Shown here one piece after another: positions 27,535-36,541 of a DNA stretch of 64,000 nucleotides. The translations under genes were made by a program, and so were the position numbers. The number at the start of each line of letters is the position of its first letter. The stretch's first letter is position 1. The notes beneath the pieces are model-generated. The model searched no databases. It was not told the origin of the DNA and saw only the letters and a program-made list of their open reading frames with translations. The stretch comes from an uncultured Clostridia bacterium (lineage in GTDB: Bacteria; Bacillota; Clostridia; Oscillospirales; Acutalibacteraceae), in assembly GCA_946186245.1 (NCBI GenBank), contig CAMHMN010000002.1, positions 1 to 64,000 on the forward strand, read 5' to 3'.

Positions 27535-28359
27535 ATGTATAACAGTTATAACTGTGCAAGTGTAATCATGTCGCATAAAAACAAGGCGTATCTTATCAAT
27601 AAGCTCACCGAAAACGAGCAATTCAGAAATTCACCCATGTTGGGCAAGCTGATCAACCGTTTTATCCCGGTGACGGATGACGGTGCCTCCTTTATGGCTG
27701 AAATGCGGAAACACCCGGATTCCGTCGTTTTGCTGGATATGAATTTCGGCGACGAAGACGCGGTATCCTTTATCAGAAGAGCAAAAAGAGAAGCCGATCT
27801 GTTTCACACACAATTTGTCATTCTCTGCGAGTTCTTATCCTTCCGGCTGGAACGTGAGCTTTACGGAGCCGGAGCAGAGTGCGTTGTTTCCAGAGAAATG
27901 GCGGCGGACACCGTCTGGAATATGCTGTCTTTTCCGTCGGAACGCAGGCAGCCCGTCCTCAGGGACAGTTCATGGGAAAGCGCAGAATATCCGGCGGATT
28001 CGGTGGAACTGGAAATCATGGTGACCGATATTCTGCATAAGCTGGGAGTGCCGGCTCATATCAAGGGCTATAAATATCTGCGCTGTGCCATTGTGAAAAC
28101 GGTCCTTCGTCCGGATATCATCGGAGCGGTTACCAAAGAGCTGTATCCGGGCGTCGCGGAATGTTTCGACACCACGCCTTCCCGGGTGGAACGAGCGATG
28201 CGTCACGCCATCGAAGTGGCATGGGACAGAGGTGACATCGATTTCCTGGGAATCTATTTCGGCAGTACGATCCACATATCCCGCGGCAAGCCCACAAACA
28301 GTGAATTCATTGCCATGATAGCCGATCGGCTCAGAATATCCCTGCATACCGCGTCGTAA
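27535..28359 (+). CDS. Spo0A-like response regulator with degenerate receiver
   Basis: A 274-residue protein. The C-terminal effector domain (about 160-268) is nearly canonical Spo0A: GVPAHIKGYKYLR, GAVTKELYPGVA, TPSRVERAMRHAIEVAW as the DNA-recognition helix, KPTNSEFIAMIADRLR. The receiver (1-130) keeps the phospho-acceptor position (VVLLD68) but lacks the acidic pair near the N-terminus (VIMSHKN instead of ADDN), the conserved Thr (C98) and the KP switch (VVSREM). It may act without phosphorylation or be a second Spo0A-type regulator. The usual neighbour spoIVB is absent. ATG 27535 follows GTGGAG; earlier in-frame starts at 27520 and 27526 overlap that site. Confidence 0.85.
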   Translation: MYNSYNCASVIMSHKNKAYLINKLTENEQFRNSPMLGKLINRFIPVTDDGASFMAEMRKHPDSVVLLDMNFGDEDAVSFIRRAKREADLFHTQFVILCEFLSFRLERELYGAGAECVVSREMAADTVWNMLSFPSERRQPVLRDSSWESAEYPADSVELEIMVTDILHKLGVPAHIKGYKYLRCAIVKTVLRPDIIGAVTKELYPGVAECFDTTPSRVERAMRHAIEVAWDRGDIDFLGIYFGSTIHISRGKPTNSEFIAMIADRLRISLHTAS

Positions 28360-28365
28360 AAATCA

Positions 28366-28413
28366 AGCCGGACTAAAGCAATCTGCCGCTGCAGTAAGCT
28401 TTAGTCCGGCTTT
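28366..28413. terminator. Shared bidirectional terminator
   Basis: AAGCCGGACTAAAGC / GCTTTAGTCCGGCTT perfect stem between the Spo0A-like gene and the small opposite-strand gene; T-run on the plus side. Confidence 0.88.
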
Positions 28414-28427
28414 TATTGGAGGAAAAA

Positions 28428-28553
28428 CTAATGTCTGTACATACGCTTGCTGCCGCCAAGTCCACAGCCCGCAAGCACAATTGCCGTGATGGATATGACA
28501 GTGCCGACAATGCCCAGGGACAGTGCAAAAGCCGCCATAACATTTCTTCTCAT
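28428..28553 (-). CDS. 41-residue hydrophobic small protein
   Basis: A short gene on the minus strand. It begins at ATG 28553 after GAAAGGTGG and ends with TAG at 28428. It starts MRRNVMAAFALSLGIVG and continues as one hydrophobic helix (to about residue 28), then a Gly/Cys/Lys-rich tail. A TATACT/TATAAT box lies just upstream on the same strand and the shared terminator follows, so it is a complete transcription unit. No family is recognised. The Ala-Gly-Cys at the end of the helix resembles a lipobox, but the position is that of a plain membrane anchor. Confidence 0.6.
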   Translation of the reverse strand: MRRNVMAAFALSLGIVGTVISITAIVLAGCGLGGSKRMYRH

Positions 28554-28731
28554 GAACCAACACCACCTTTCAACATGATTATAGTATAGCCCATAAATTT
28601 GACTAAATTGTGTCTATATTAAGTATTTTAAGAAAATTCCATACAAAGTCAATATTGTTTTCAAAAAAATGATTGAATTTAGCAAAACTATTGGGTATAA
28701 TATGCATTAAGGGATGAGGGAAAAATAATGA

Positions 28732-28760
28732 TTGACATGGCTTGAAAAGTTTGTTAAAAT
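28732..28760 (+). promoter_or_regulatory. adhE promoter
   Basis: TTGACA (28732-28737), 17 bases, TAAAAT (28755-28760). The -10 box is inside the Rex operator. Confidence 0.85.
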
Positions 28761-28769
28761 ATTAACAAA
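28750..28769. promoter_or_regulatory. Rex operator of adhE
   Basis: TTTGTTAA-AATA-TTAACAAA, a perfect 8-4-8 palindrome identical to the Rex consensus. It overlaps the -10 box, so bound Rex would block RNA polymerase until NADH rises. Confidence 0.92.
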
Positions 28770-28853
28770 GAAGTGATTATTTCTTTTGCACCTGTCCTTC
28801 CGGACGGTCGAGGAATGTTACATATTACCAAAGAAAGATTGGAGAAATTCACT

Positions 28854-31451
28854 ATGGCAGACTACCGTATTGTAGACAGCGTGGAAGCGCTGGAAGAGAA
28901 GCTCGCAGAGGTCAGAGCGGCTCAGAGGATTTTTGCGACCTACACGCAGGAGCAGGTCGACAAGATTTTCCTTGCCGCTGCCACAGCCGCGAATATGGCA
29001 AGGCTCCCGCTGGCCAAGATGGCAGTTGAGGAAACCGGTATGGGTGTGGTTGAGGACAAGGTCATCAAAAACAATTACGCTGCGGAGTACATCTACAACG
29101 CTTACAAGGACACCAAGACCTGCGGCGTTATAGAGGAGGACAAGGCCTTCGGTACCCAGAAGATCGCCGAACCGATCGGTGTGGTCGCGGCGGTTATTCC
29201 CACTACCAATCCCACTTCCACCGCGATATTCAAGACGCTGATCTGCCTAAAGACCAGAAACGGCATCATCATCAGCCCTCACCCCAGAGCCAAGAAAAGC
29301 ACCATCGCTGCCGCGAAGATTGTGCTTGAAGCGGCGGTCAAAGCCGGTGCTCCCGAAGGAATCATCGGCTGGATAGACGTTCCTTCTCTGGAGATGACCA
29401 ATCTGGTCATGAAGGAAGCCGACATCATCCTTGCCACCGGCGGCCCCGGTATGGTCAAGGCGGCTTACAGCTCCGGCAAGCCTGCTCTTGGCGTCGGCGC
29501 CGGCAATACGCCCGCCATTATCGACAAGTCAGCGGACATTCTGCTTGCCGTCAATTCCATCATTCACTCCAAGACATTCGACAACGGCATGATCTGCGCC
29601 TCCGAGCAGTCTGTTATCGTGGATAAGGAGATATACGACGCGGTTCGCGCTGAATTCGCCGCCAGAGGATGCTATTTCCTCAAGGATGACGAAAAGGACA
29701 AGGTGCGCAAGACCATGATCATCAACGGTTCTCTCAACGCCAAGATCGTCGGTCAGAAGCCTGTGACCATCGCGGCTCTCGCGGGCGTGGAAGTTCCCGA
29801 AGCCACGAAGGTCCTCATCGGAGAAGTGGAGAGCGTCGATATTTCCGAGGAATTCGCCCATGAGAAGCTCTCTCCCGTGCTCGCCATGTACAGGGCGGAG
29901 GACTTTGAGGACGCTGTCGCCAAAGCCGAGCAGCTGATTGCGGACGGCGGCTACGGACACACTTCTTCCCTCTACTGCAACGCCCTTACCGAAAAGGACA
30001 AGATCGCCGAATTTAGCGCCAGGATGAAGACCTGCCGTATTCTGGTCAATACCCCTTCTTCTCACGGCGGCATAGGCGATATCTACAATTTCAAGCTCGC
30101 TCCGTCTCTTACACTGGGCTGCGGCTCATGGGGCGGCAACTCCGTTTCGGAGAACGTTGGCGTGAAGCACCTTATCAACATCAAGACCGTTGCCGAGAGG
30201 AGAGAAAACATGCTGTGGTTCAGAGCGCCTGAAAAGGTTTATATCAAGAAGGGCTGCCTGCCCGTTGCACTTGACGAGCTTAAGAACGTCATGGGCAAAA
30301 AGAAGGTATTCATCGTCACCGACCAGTTCCTTTACAAGAACGGCTACACCAAGGGCATTACCGACAAGCTGGATGAAATGGGCATTGTCCACGCGACATT
30401 CTTCGATGTGGCTCCCGATCCGACGCTGGCCTGCGCTCTGGAAGGCGTGAAGCAGATGCGCGCTTTTGAGCCTGACTGCATCATCGCGGTCGGCGGCGGC
30501 TCGGCAATGGATGCCGGCAAGATCATGTGGGTGCTCTATGAACATCCCGAGGCAGACTTCCGCGATATGGCCATGCGCTTCATGGATATCCGCAAGAGAG
30601 TCTACACCTTCCCCAAGATGGGTCAGAAGGCTTACTTCATCGCGGTGCCGACTTCCGCCGGTACAGGTTCCGAGGTTACTCCCTTCGCTGTCATCACCGA
30701 CGACGAAGGCATCAAGTACCCGCTGGCCGACTATCAGCTGCTGCCGAATATGGCCATCGTCGATGCCGATATGCAGATGACCGCCCCCAAGGGACTTACT
30801 TCCGCTTCCGGTATAGACGCCATGAGCCATGCGCTCGAAGCCTATGTTTCCATCATGGCAACCGATTACACCGACGGTCTGGCACTTCAGGCAATCAAGA
30901 CCATCTTCGATTACCTGCCGACCTGCTACGACGACGGCAACAACCAGCCCTTCGCCAGAGAGAAGATGGCTAATGCCGCCACGATTGCGGGCATGGCCTT
31001 CGCCAATGCCTTCCTCGGCATCAATCACTCGCTTGCTCACAAACTGGGTGCCTATCACCACATTGCACACGGTATCGCCAATGCTCTCGTCCTCACCCAC
31101 GTCATGCGCTACAACGCCGCCGAGGTTCCCACCAAGATGGGCACCTTCTCGCAGTATGATCATCCCAAGACCCTCAGAAGATACGCCGAGATCGCCGAAT
31201 ATCTCGGAATTCCGGGTGCGGATGACAATGAGAAGCTGGAAGGCCTTATTGCCAAGCTGGAGGAACTCAAGGAGAAGATCGGCATCAAGAAGACCATTGC
31301 CGATTACGGTGTAACGGAAGAGGACTTCCTTGCCACCCTCGACGAAATGAGCGAGAACGCCTTTGACGACCAGTGCACAGGCGCCAACCCGAGATACCCG
31401 CTGATCAGCGAACTCAAGGAAATCTACAAGAAGGCATACTACGGGGAGTAA
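28854..31451 (+). CDS. adhE: Bifunctional acetaldehyde-CoA/alcohol dehydrogenase
   Basis: Reduces acetyl-CoA to acetaldehyde and then ethanol, oxidising two NADH. The 865-residue fusion is the normal length. Residues 1-440 are the aldehyde dehydrogenase domain with the catalytic Cys in FDNGMICASEQ and the cofactor loop GGPGMVKAAYSSGKPA. Residues 450-865 are the iron-type alcohol dehydrogenase (GGGSAMDAGKIMW, PTSAGTGSEVTPF, HALEAYVS, and HSLAHKLGAYHHIAHG with the iron His ligands). I chose ATG 28854 (MADYRIVDS) after TTGGAGAAA. A perfect Rex operator covers its promoter. The APH-like gene follows after 55 bases without a terminator. Confidence 0.96.
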   Translation: MADYRIVDSVEALEEKLAEVRAAQRIFATYTQEQVDKIFLAAATAANMARLPLAKMAVEETGMGVVEDKVIKNNYAAEYIYNAYKDTKTCGVIEEDKAFGTQKIAEPIGVVAAVIPTTNPTSTAIFKTLICLKTRNGIIISPHPRAKKSTIAAAKIVLEAAVKAGAPEGIIGWIDVPSLEMTNLVMKEADIILATGGPGMVKAAYSSGKPALGVGAGNTPAIIDKSADILLAVNSIIHSKTFDNGMICASEQSVIVDKEIYDAVRAEFAARGCYFLKDDEKDKVRKTMIINGSLNAKIVGQKPVTIAALAGVEVPEATKVLIGEVESVDISEEFAHEKLSPVLAMYRAEDFEDAVAKAEQLIADGGYGHTSSLYCNALTEKDKIAEFSARMKTCRILVNTPSSHGGIGDIYNFKLAPSLTLGCGSWGGNSVSENVGVKHLINIKTVAERRENMLWFRAPEKVYIKKGCLPVALDELKNVMGKKKVFIVTDQFLYKNGYTKGITDKLDEMGIVHATFFDVAPDPTLACALEGVKQMRAFEPDCIIAVGGGSAMDAGKIMWVLYEHPEADFRDMAMRFMDIRKRVYTFPKMGQKAYFIAVPTSAGTGSEVTPFAVITDDEGIKYPLADYQLLPNMAIVDADMQMTAPKGLTSASGIDAMSHALEAYVSIMATDYTDGLALQAIKTIFDYLPTCYDDGNNQPFAREKMANAATIAGMAFANAFLGINHSLAHKLGAYHHIAHGIANALVLTHVMRYNAAEVPTKMGTFSQYDHPKTLRRYAEIAEYLGIPGADDNEKLEGLIAKLEELKEKIGIKKTIADYGVTEEDFLATLDEMSENAFDDQCTGANPRYPLISELKEIYKKAYYGE

Positions 31452-31506
31452 AAAGCGCTGCGCGCTGAATATATGATCAATCCTGATAAGGAGGACAATA
31501 TAGATT

Positions 31507-32268
31507 ATGGAATTTGATATAAGCAAAATGGAAGTAATCGCCACCAGACCCAACAAGGTGATCTACAGGTGCGGCGATTACACAGTGAAAGTGTTCAACG
31601 AGGATTTTTCCAAATCCGACATACTCAACGAAGCTCTCAACACCGCCAGAGTGGAAGAAACGGGTCTGCCGATTGCCAAGGTGCAGCAGGTCACCATGAT
31701 TGACGGCAAATGGGCCATCGTTTTCGATTACATCGAGGGTACCACTCTCGCAGAACTGATGGAGAAGAATCCCGACAAGCTGGACGAATATCTCGAACTG
31801 TTTGTCAATCTTCAGCTTGAGATACAGAGCAAGAGAGCGCGCCTGCTCAATAAACTGAAGGACAAGATGGAGAGAAAGATTTCCGAAACAGGCCTTGACG
31901 CCACCACACGTTATGAGCTTGATACACGTCTTGCCGGTATGAAGAAGCATGTCAAAGTCTGCCACGGCGACTTCAATCCCAGCAATATCATCATCAATCC
32001 CGAAGGCAAGGCGTATGTGCTCGACTGGTCGCACGTCACCCAGGGCAACGGCGCTGCCGACGCGGCCAGAACATATCTGCTCTTCTCGCTGGAAGGCAAG
32101 ACCGAGCTGGCCGAAAAATATATGAAGCTCTACTGCAAAAAGAGCGATACCGCACGGCAGTACGTGCAGCAGTGGCTCCCGATCGTCGCCGCTTCCCAGT
32201 CGGTCAAGGGCAAGCCGGAGGAGAGAGAATTCCTGCTCAAATGGGTCAATGTGGTGGAATATCAGTAA
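31507..32268 (+). CDS. APH-fold phosphotransferase, co-transcribed with adhE
   Basis: A 253-residue protein with the aminoglycoside phosphotransferase/choline kinase fold: an N-lobe Lys (YTVKVF), hinge (IVFDYIEGTTLAEL), catalytic loop VCHGDFNPSNII and metal-binding YVLDWSHV. The substrate cannot be read from the sequence; metabolite, sugar or antibiotic kinases all share this fold. No terminator separates it from adhE and a strong one follows it, so it should be under Rex control. ATG after AAGGAGGAC. A fermentation-linked or general metabolite kinase seems more likely than drug resistance. Confidence 0.82.
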   Translation: MEFDISKMEVIATRPNKVIYRCGDYTVKVFNEDFSKSDILNEALNTARVEETGLPIAKVQQVTMIDGKWAIVFDYIEGTTLAELMEKNPDKLDEYLELFVNLQLEIQSKRARLLNKLKDKMERKISETGLDATTRYELDTRLAGMKKHVKVCHGDFNPSNIIINPEGKAYVLDWSHVTQGNGAADAARTYLLFSLEGKTELAEKYMKLYCKKSDTARQYVQQWLPIVAASQSVKGKPEEREFLLKWVNVVEYQ

Positions 32269-32313
32269 TTCTCTGAGATTTCCTCTTTTATGAGCAATCT
32301 GTAAATAGAATTC

Positions 32314-32356
32314 AGAAGCATACGGTGCAGAATTGCGCGTCGTATGCTTCTTTTTT
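32314..32356 (+). terminator. adhE operon terminator
   Basis: AGAAGCATACG / CGTATGCTTCT perfect stem with a T-run. Confidence 0.92.
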
Positions 32357-32406
32357 ACATGTAAAAAATTTCTTAATAATATATTCGACAAATCATAAAC
32401 TTTTAT

Positions 32407-32435
32407 TTGACAAAATGGCGTCTGTATGGTTTAAT
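32407..32435 (+). promoter_or_regulatory. Promoter of the cytidylyltransferase-TagF operon
   Basis: TTGACA (32407-32412), 17 bases, TTTAAT (32430-32435). Confidence 0.65.
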
Positions 32436-32546
32436 ATATAAGATGTAAAGAGTGTATCGACATACAGAAGAATTGTTTAGTAACGACAGATAAATTTTTT
32501 TAACAGCCATAGAAATAATGTGATACCAGAAGGGAAAATGAAAAAA

Positions 32547-33308
32547 ATGAGCAAGAATATAGCCATCATCTTTGCGGGAGGCAGCGGTGCGCGAATGGGC
32601 TCCGGTATGCCGAAGCAGTTCCTTGAGGTTGCGGGTAAGCCTATCATCATTCACACACTGGATTTGTTTGAGGAACACGACATGATCGATAAGATATACA
32701 TCGCCTGCAAGGAGGAGTATATCAAATATCTGAAAAGGCTGATTGAGAAGAATCTCATCAGAAAGGTCGCGGGAATCGTTCCCGGCGGTACCACCGGTCA
32801 GGATTCCATTTACAAGGCGCTGAAGCTTGCCTATGAAGAAAACGACGGCGATGACATCGTTCTCATTCACGACGGTGTGCGCCCTCACATTACTTCCGCG
32901 GTCATCAGCGAGGATATAGAATGCGTCAAGCAGCACGGTTCAGCTGTCACATGCACACCTCTCTTTGAAACGCCGGTCATCAGCACAGACGGCAAGACCA
33001 TTGAAGACGTACCGTCGAGGGATAAATTCTTCACCGCACAGGCACCGCAGTGCTTCTACCTCAAAGATGTGATAGCGGCACATGAACAGATGCGTAAAGA
33101 CAATCCGAAATACGAGGGTATTATCGACACCTGCACGCTGATGAAGAAACTGGGACACGATGTGGTCATGGTGCAGGGCAACAGAGGCAACGTGAAGGTT
33201 ACCACGCCGGAAGATCTCTATATTTTCCACGGACTGGTGCAGTACCATGAGGTCGAGCAGATATTTGGTTTCGGCGAGAAGGAAGTTGTACGTAATCTGA
33301 AGAAGTAA
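32547..33308 (+). CDS. IspD/TarI-family cytidylyltransferase
   Basis: A 253-residue nucleotidyltransferase with the family's signature (AIIFAGGSGARMGSGMPKQF), GGTTGQDSIYKAL, VLIHDGVRPH and a conserved late Lys segment (GNRGNVKVTTPEDL). IspD makes CDP-methylerythritol; TarI makes CDP-ribitol for teichoic acid. The FAGG opening and the two downstream TagF-type polymerases favour a TarI-like role, though TarJ is absent. The start lies at 32547 or 32538 (the frame has M-K-K-M); 32547 gives better spacing to AGAAGGG. First gene of a three-gene operon. Confidence 0.82.
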   Translation: MSKNIAIIFAGGSGARMGSGMPKQFLEVAGKPIIIHTLDLFEEHDMIDKIYIACKEEYIKYLKRLIEKNLIRKVAGIVPGGTTGQDSIYKALKLAYEENDGDDIVLIHDGVRPHITSAVISEDIECVKQHGSAVTCTPLFETPVISTDGKTIEDVPSRDKFFTAQAPQCFYLKDVIAAHEQMRKDNPKYEGIIDTCTLMKKLGHDVVMVQGNRGNVKVTTPEDLYIFHGLVQYHEVEQIFGFGEKEVVRNLKK

Positions 33309-33367
33309 TCTATTGTTGCCTGTTTCACAGGCGGATTTGTATTATTTTAATAATGACATGAGGTTTT

Positions 33368-34726
33368 ATGATGCGTAAAGATAAAGAGCTGTTTACCGAA
33401 GCGTATGATGAAGAAACCCAACAGATCACACTCATCAAACACGGCAGGAAGGCAATATTGACCACCGCAATGGCGGAGGGCAATTTCATGAGAAAAGCCA
33501 AGTTGACTGTTCACCGCAAGATCGTTCATTTTTTCCGCCCCGTCAACCAGTTCTTTATTGACCGTGACGAAGCGATAGGCGCACGCAAACGCCGACAGCT
33601 GCTCAAAGACATGAAGGTGGTTCCCAACCGTATTGTCTTCGGCACCTTTCAGAATTGCTACACCTGCAACTGCAAATATGTCGCGGATGAGATACTCAGA
33701 CGCGGGCTGGATTATGAGCTGATATTCCTTGTGAATGGCGACGTCTTTTATCACAGAGAAAAGTACGGCATTCCCAGCGGTGTCAAGCTGGTCCTCAGAG
33801 GCTCGCTGGCAAGCTATTTTGCGTTGGGAACCGCAAAATTCTGGGTGGACAACGCCCTCAACTGCATCTGGAAGAAGATTCCGAAAAAGCCGGAGCAGAT
33901 CTATATCGATCTGTGGCACGGGTCGCTTGGCATCAAGCGGCTTGGGGGTGAAAAGCGCTGGATCAATCTGGCAAAGAAGTCTGCCGAGGTCATCGACTAC
34001 TTTGTGACCGACAGCGTCTTTGAAGAAGGCGTGTTCCACACCTCCTTCTGGCCGGAGGTGCCTCAGCTGAAATTCGGTCATCCGAGAAATGACGTCCTGT
34101 TTGACAGGGAGAAGCTGAAGGAACTTCGCGAAAAGGTGTATGCCTTCTACAAGATCGCGCCGGATGTGAAAACGGTGCTTTACGCGCCGACCTTCCGCGA
34201 CAATAAATCCGACGTCAGCGCCATAAGGATCGACTGTATGCAGCTGAAGGAAACGCTGGAACGGAAATTCGGCGGCGAGTGGAAGGTGATCGTCAAGGCG
34301 CATATGCACAATCGCCACAACAGCGAGCTGCGACATATGTTCGCCAACCGCGATTCCATCATTGACGCCAGTGACTACATAGATATGCAGGAGCTGATTG
34401 CCGCGGCCGACGTGGGAATCACGGACTACTCCAGCTGGATATTCGACTTTATGCTCAAAGGCGCGCCTGCGTTCATCTACGCCCGCGACATAAAGCAGTA
34501 CATCAATTCCAGAGGTTTCTTCTACCCGCTGGATCAGACGCCCTTCTCCATTGCTGAGAATGACGACACCCTTTCAAAGAATATCATGGATTTTGACGAG
34601 GCGGCCTATGCCGAGGCCGTCAAGGGATTCCTTGACGAAAAGGGCTGTTATGAAGACGGTCACGCCGCAGAACGCATCGTGGACTTTATCTGTCAACTGA
34701 GCGACGAGTCAACACAAACGAAATAA
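33368..34726 (+). CDS. CDP-glycerol glycerophosphotransferase (TagF-like), gene 1
   Basis: A 452-residue peripheral membrane enzyme that transfers polyol phosphate from a CDP donor to a growing wall polymer. The catalytic domain has the motifs of the TagF/TarL family: LWHGSLGIKRLG (with the catalytic His), HPRNDVLF, VLYAPTFRDN, VKAHMHN and ITDYSSWIFDF. The N-terminus (1-75) is basic and may be a membrane dock. It is preceded by the cytidylyltransferase and followed by a second TagF-like gene starting two bases after its stop. Confidence 0.88.
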   Translation: MMRKDKELFTEAYDEETQQITLIKHGRKAILTTAMAEGNFMRKAKLTVHRKIVHFFRPVNQFFIDRDEAIGARKRRQLLKDMKVVPNRIVFGTFQNCYTCNCKYVADEILRRGLDYELIFLVNGDVFYHREKYGIPSGVKLVLRGSLASYFALGTAKFWVDNALNCIWKKIPKKPEQIYIDLWHGSLGIKRLGGEKRWINLAKKSAEVIDYFVTDSVFEEGVFHTSFWPEVPQLKFGHPRNDVLFDREKLKELREKVYAFYKIAPDVKTVLYAPTFRDNKSDVSAIRIDCMQLKETLERKFGGEWKVIVKAHMHNRHNSELRHMFANRDSIIDASDYIDMQELIAAADVGITDYSSWIFDFMLKGAPAFIYARDIKQYINSRGFFYPLDQTPFSIAENDDTLSKNIMDFDEAAYAEAVKGFLDEKGCYEDGHAAERIVDFICQLSDESTQTK

Positions 34727-34727
34727 A

Positions 34728-36341
34728 ATGGATAATGCAAACATCATCATCAAAACGCTCCGCTGGGACAATATTTACCTCAAGGCGGGGCTTGAGGGCA
34801 ATAGGGAAGGCGTTGAGTTTGCCGTTGCCGACAAAAGCTCCCGCCGGGTCTTTCCGATGGAATACTTTGACACGGAGACAGGTGAGCTGACTGTTAATGT
34901 CACCAATGTCGGCGGTGCGAAAATGCTCTCCAACGGAGTGTGGTACCTGAAATACAGAACAGATGGAGGCGAGTGGAAAACTCTCCCCATCAGCATGGAA
35001 GTCGGCTATTGCCTGAAGGATATGGACAAGGTTTACCGTTACGCCGGCACCTGTTACGCCTGTGTATTTACGTTTGTTCCTGTCCGAGAGGACGAAGATC
35101 TTATCTTTGAGATGACTTTCACCTACATGGTGCGCAACGACAATATCCGCAAGCGAAAATTCAAGGTCGAAGCCCCGCGATTCAGGAAGAGATTTCTCAA
35201 GAAGCTGATCTATTTCCTGGAAAGTGTCATCAATGTCATCTATCAGATTGTGTCCCATCTCACGCCCAAGAACGGCAGCCGAGTGCTGCTCATGTCGGAA
35301 TCCAGATGTCCCATGAACGGCAACCTCAAAGCGCTTAACGACCGTATCAGACAGCGCGGTCTTGATAAGAAGCGGCTGAAGATGTCCTATTGGTTTGTCA
35401 AGACGCTGGAGGATGACAGTAATTTCAAGATTCTCTGGATCTGGCTGAGACTGGCGTTTATTACCGCCAGACAGGACTACATTTTTGTGGACGATTATTC
35501 CATGTTTTTCAACAACGTGAAGCTCAATCCGAAAACCACGCTGGTACAGGTGTGGCATGCCGGGGTTGGCTTCAAGGCGGTAGGCTATGCCCGTTTCGGC
35601 AAGAAGGGAACTCCGAATCCCTGGCGCTGCTGCTACCGTCAGCTGGATTACGCCATTGTGGGCGGTGAATTCCTGCGGGAGGTCTACGCTGAGGTGTTCG
35701 GCATTGACCGCGAACGCTGCCTGCCCTACGGACTTATGCGGCTGGACAATTACCTCGACGCAAAGAAGGTTGCCGTCTTCCGCCGTGATTTTTACGATAA
35801 AAATCCCGACTGGCAGGGGCGGAAGATCATTCTCTTCGCACCCACCTTCCGCGGTCCCAGTCAGAGAACCGCCTATTATCCCTACGAGATGCTCGACTGG
35901 GACAAATTATACGATTTCTGCGGTGACGAATATCTCTTCGTCATCAAGCAGCATCCGTTCATACAAAAGCCGGTCACGATAGAGCCGAAATATGCCGGAA
36001 GGATCATTGATTTTTCCAGCTATCCCGATATCAATGAGCTTTTCTATGTCACGGATATTCTGATCACCGATTACTCGTCCAATATATACGAATTTTCGCT
36101 TCACCGCAAGCCCATGCTCTTCCTTGCCTTTGACAAGGAGGAATACGAGCTGATGCGGGGACTGCACCGCACTCTTGACCGTCACGCGCCCGGCAAGGTC
36201 TGCCGCACGACGGAGGAGCTTCTCGAAGCCATTAGAAAGGGCGATTTTGAGATGGAGCGGCTGGATCGCTTTGTCAGAGAGAACTTCGACCATACCGAAG
36301 GGCTTGCCGCCGACAAGGTGATAGACAATATCATTCTATAA
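34728..36341 (+). CDS. CDP-glycerol glycerophosphotransferase (TagF-like), gene 2
   Basis: A 537-residue paralogue of gene 1. It has an extra N-terminal domain (about 1-150), beta-rich and with an acidic surface, not recognised and perhaps an acceptor-binding region. A basic link is followed by the catalytic domain (VWHAGVGFKAVGY, GLMRLDNYLD, ILFAPTFRGPS, IKQHPF, ITDYSSNIYEF). It starts two bases after the stop of gene 1 with no clear ribosome site, so translational coupling is probable. Two different transferases suggest a primer/polymerase division of labour. Confidence 0.88.
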   Translation: MDNANIIIKTLRWDNIYLKAGLEGNREGVEFAVADKSSRRVFPMEYFDTETGELTVNVTNVGGAKMLSNGVWYLKYRTDGGEWKTLPISMEVGYCLKDMDKVYRYAGTCYACVFTFVPVREDEDLIFEMTFTYMVRNDNIRKRKFKVEAPRFRKRFLKKLIYFLESVINVIYQIVSHLTPKNGSRVLLMSESRCPMNGNLKALNDRIRQRGLDKKRLKMSYWFVKTLEDDSNFKILWIWLRLAFITARQDYIFVDDYSMFFNNVKLNPKTTLVQVWHAGVGFKAVGYARFGKKGTPNPWRCCYRQLDYAIVGGEFLREVYAEVFGIDRERCLPYGLMRLDNYLDAKKVAVFRRDFYDKNPDWQGRKIILFAPTFRGPSQRTAYYPYEMLDWDKLYDFCGDEYLFVIKQHPFIQKPVTIEPKYAGRIIDFSSYPDINELFYVTDILITDYSSNIYEFSLHRKPMLFLAFDKEEYELMRGLHRTLDRHAPGKVCRTTEELLEAIRKGDFEMERLDRFVRENFDHTEGLAADKVIDNIIL

Positions 36342-36370
36342 GACTATCCGTTTATGTTTCTCCTTTTTGT

Positions 36371-36418
36371 GACGCGCACGGGCAGTTTCAACAATGGAAC
36401 GTCCGTGCGTCTGTCTTT
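36371..36418 (+). terminator. Terminator of the TagF operon
   Basis: GACGCGCACGG / CCGTGCGTC hairpin with TGTCTTTT tail. Confidence 0.8.
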
Positions 36419-36473
36419 TATTGTTTCACTTTAACGAATTAGCGTGATAATATGATAAAGCACACTTTTTCTC

Positions 36474-36502
36474 TTGCAATATGGAGGTTCAGGTGATAAA
36501 AT
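36474..36502 (+). promoter_or_regulatory. hisHF promoter
   Basis: TTGCAA (36474-36479), 17 bases, TAAAAT (36497-36502). Confidence 0.6.
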
Positions 36503-36541
36503 ATACTCATTCCTGATAAACTATTCAAAGGCGATGATAAA

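Noticed and set aside
31507..32268. APH-fold gene as an antibiotic resistance determinant
   Set aside because: Operon context with adhE and the generic kinase motifs give no support for a drug substrate.
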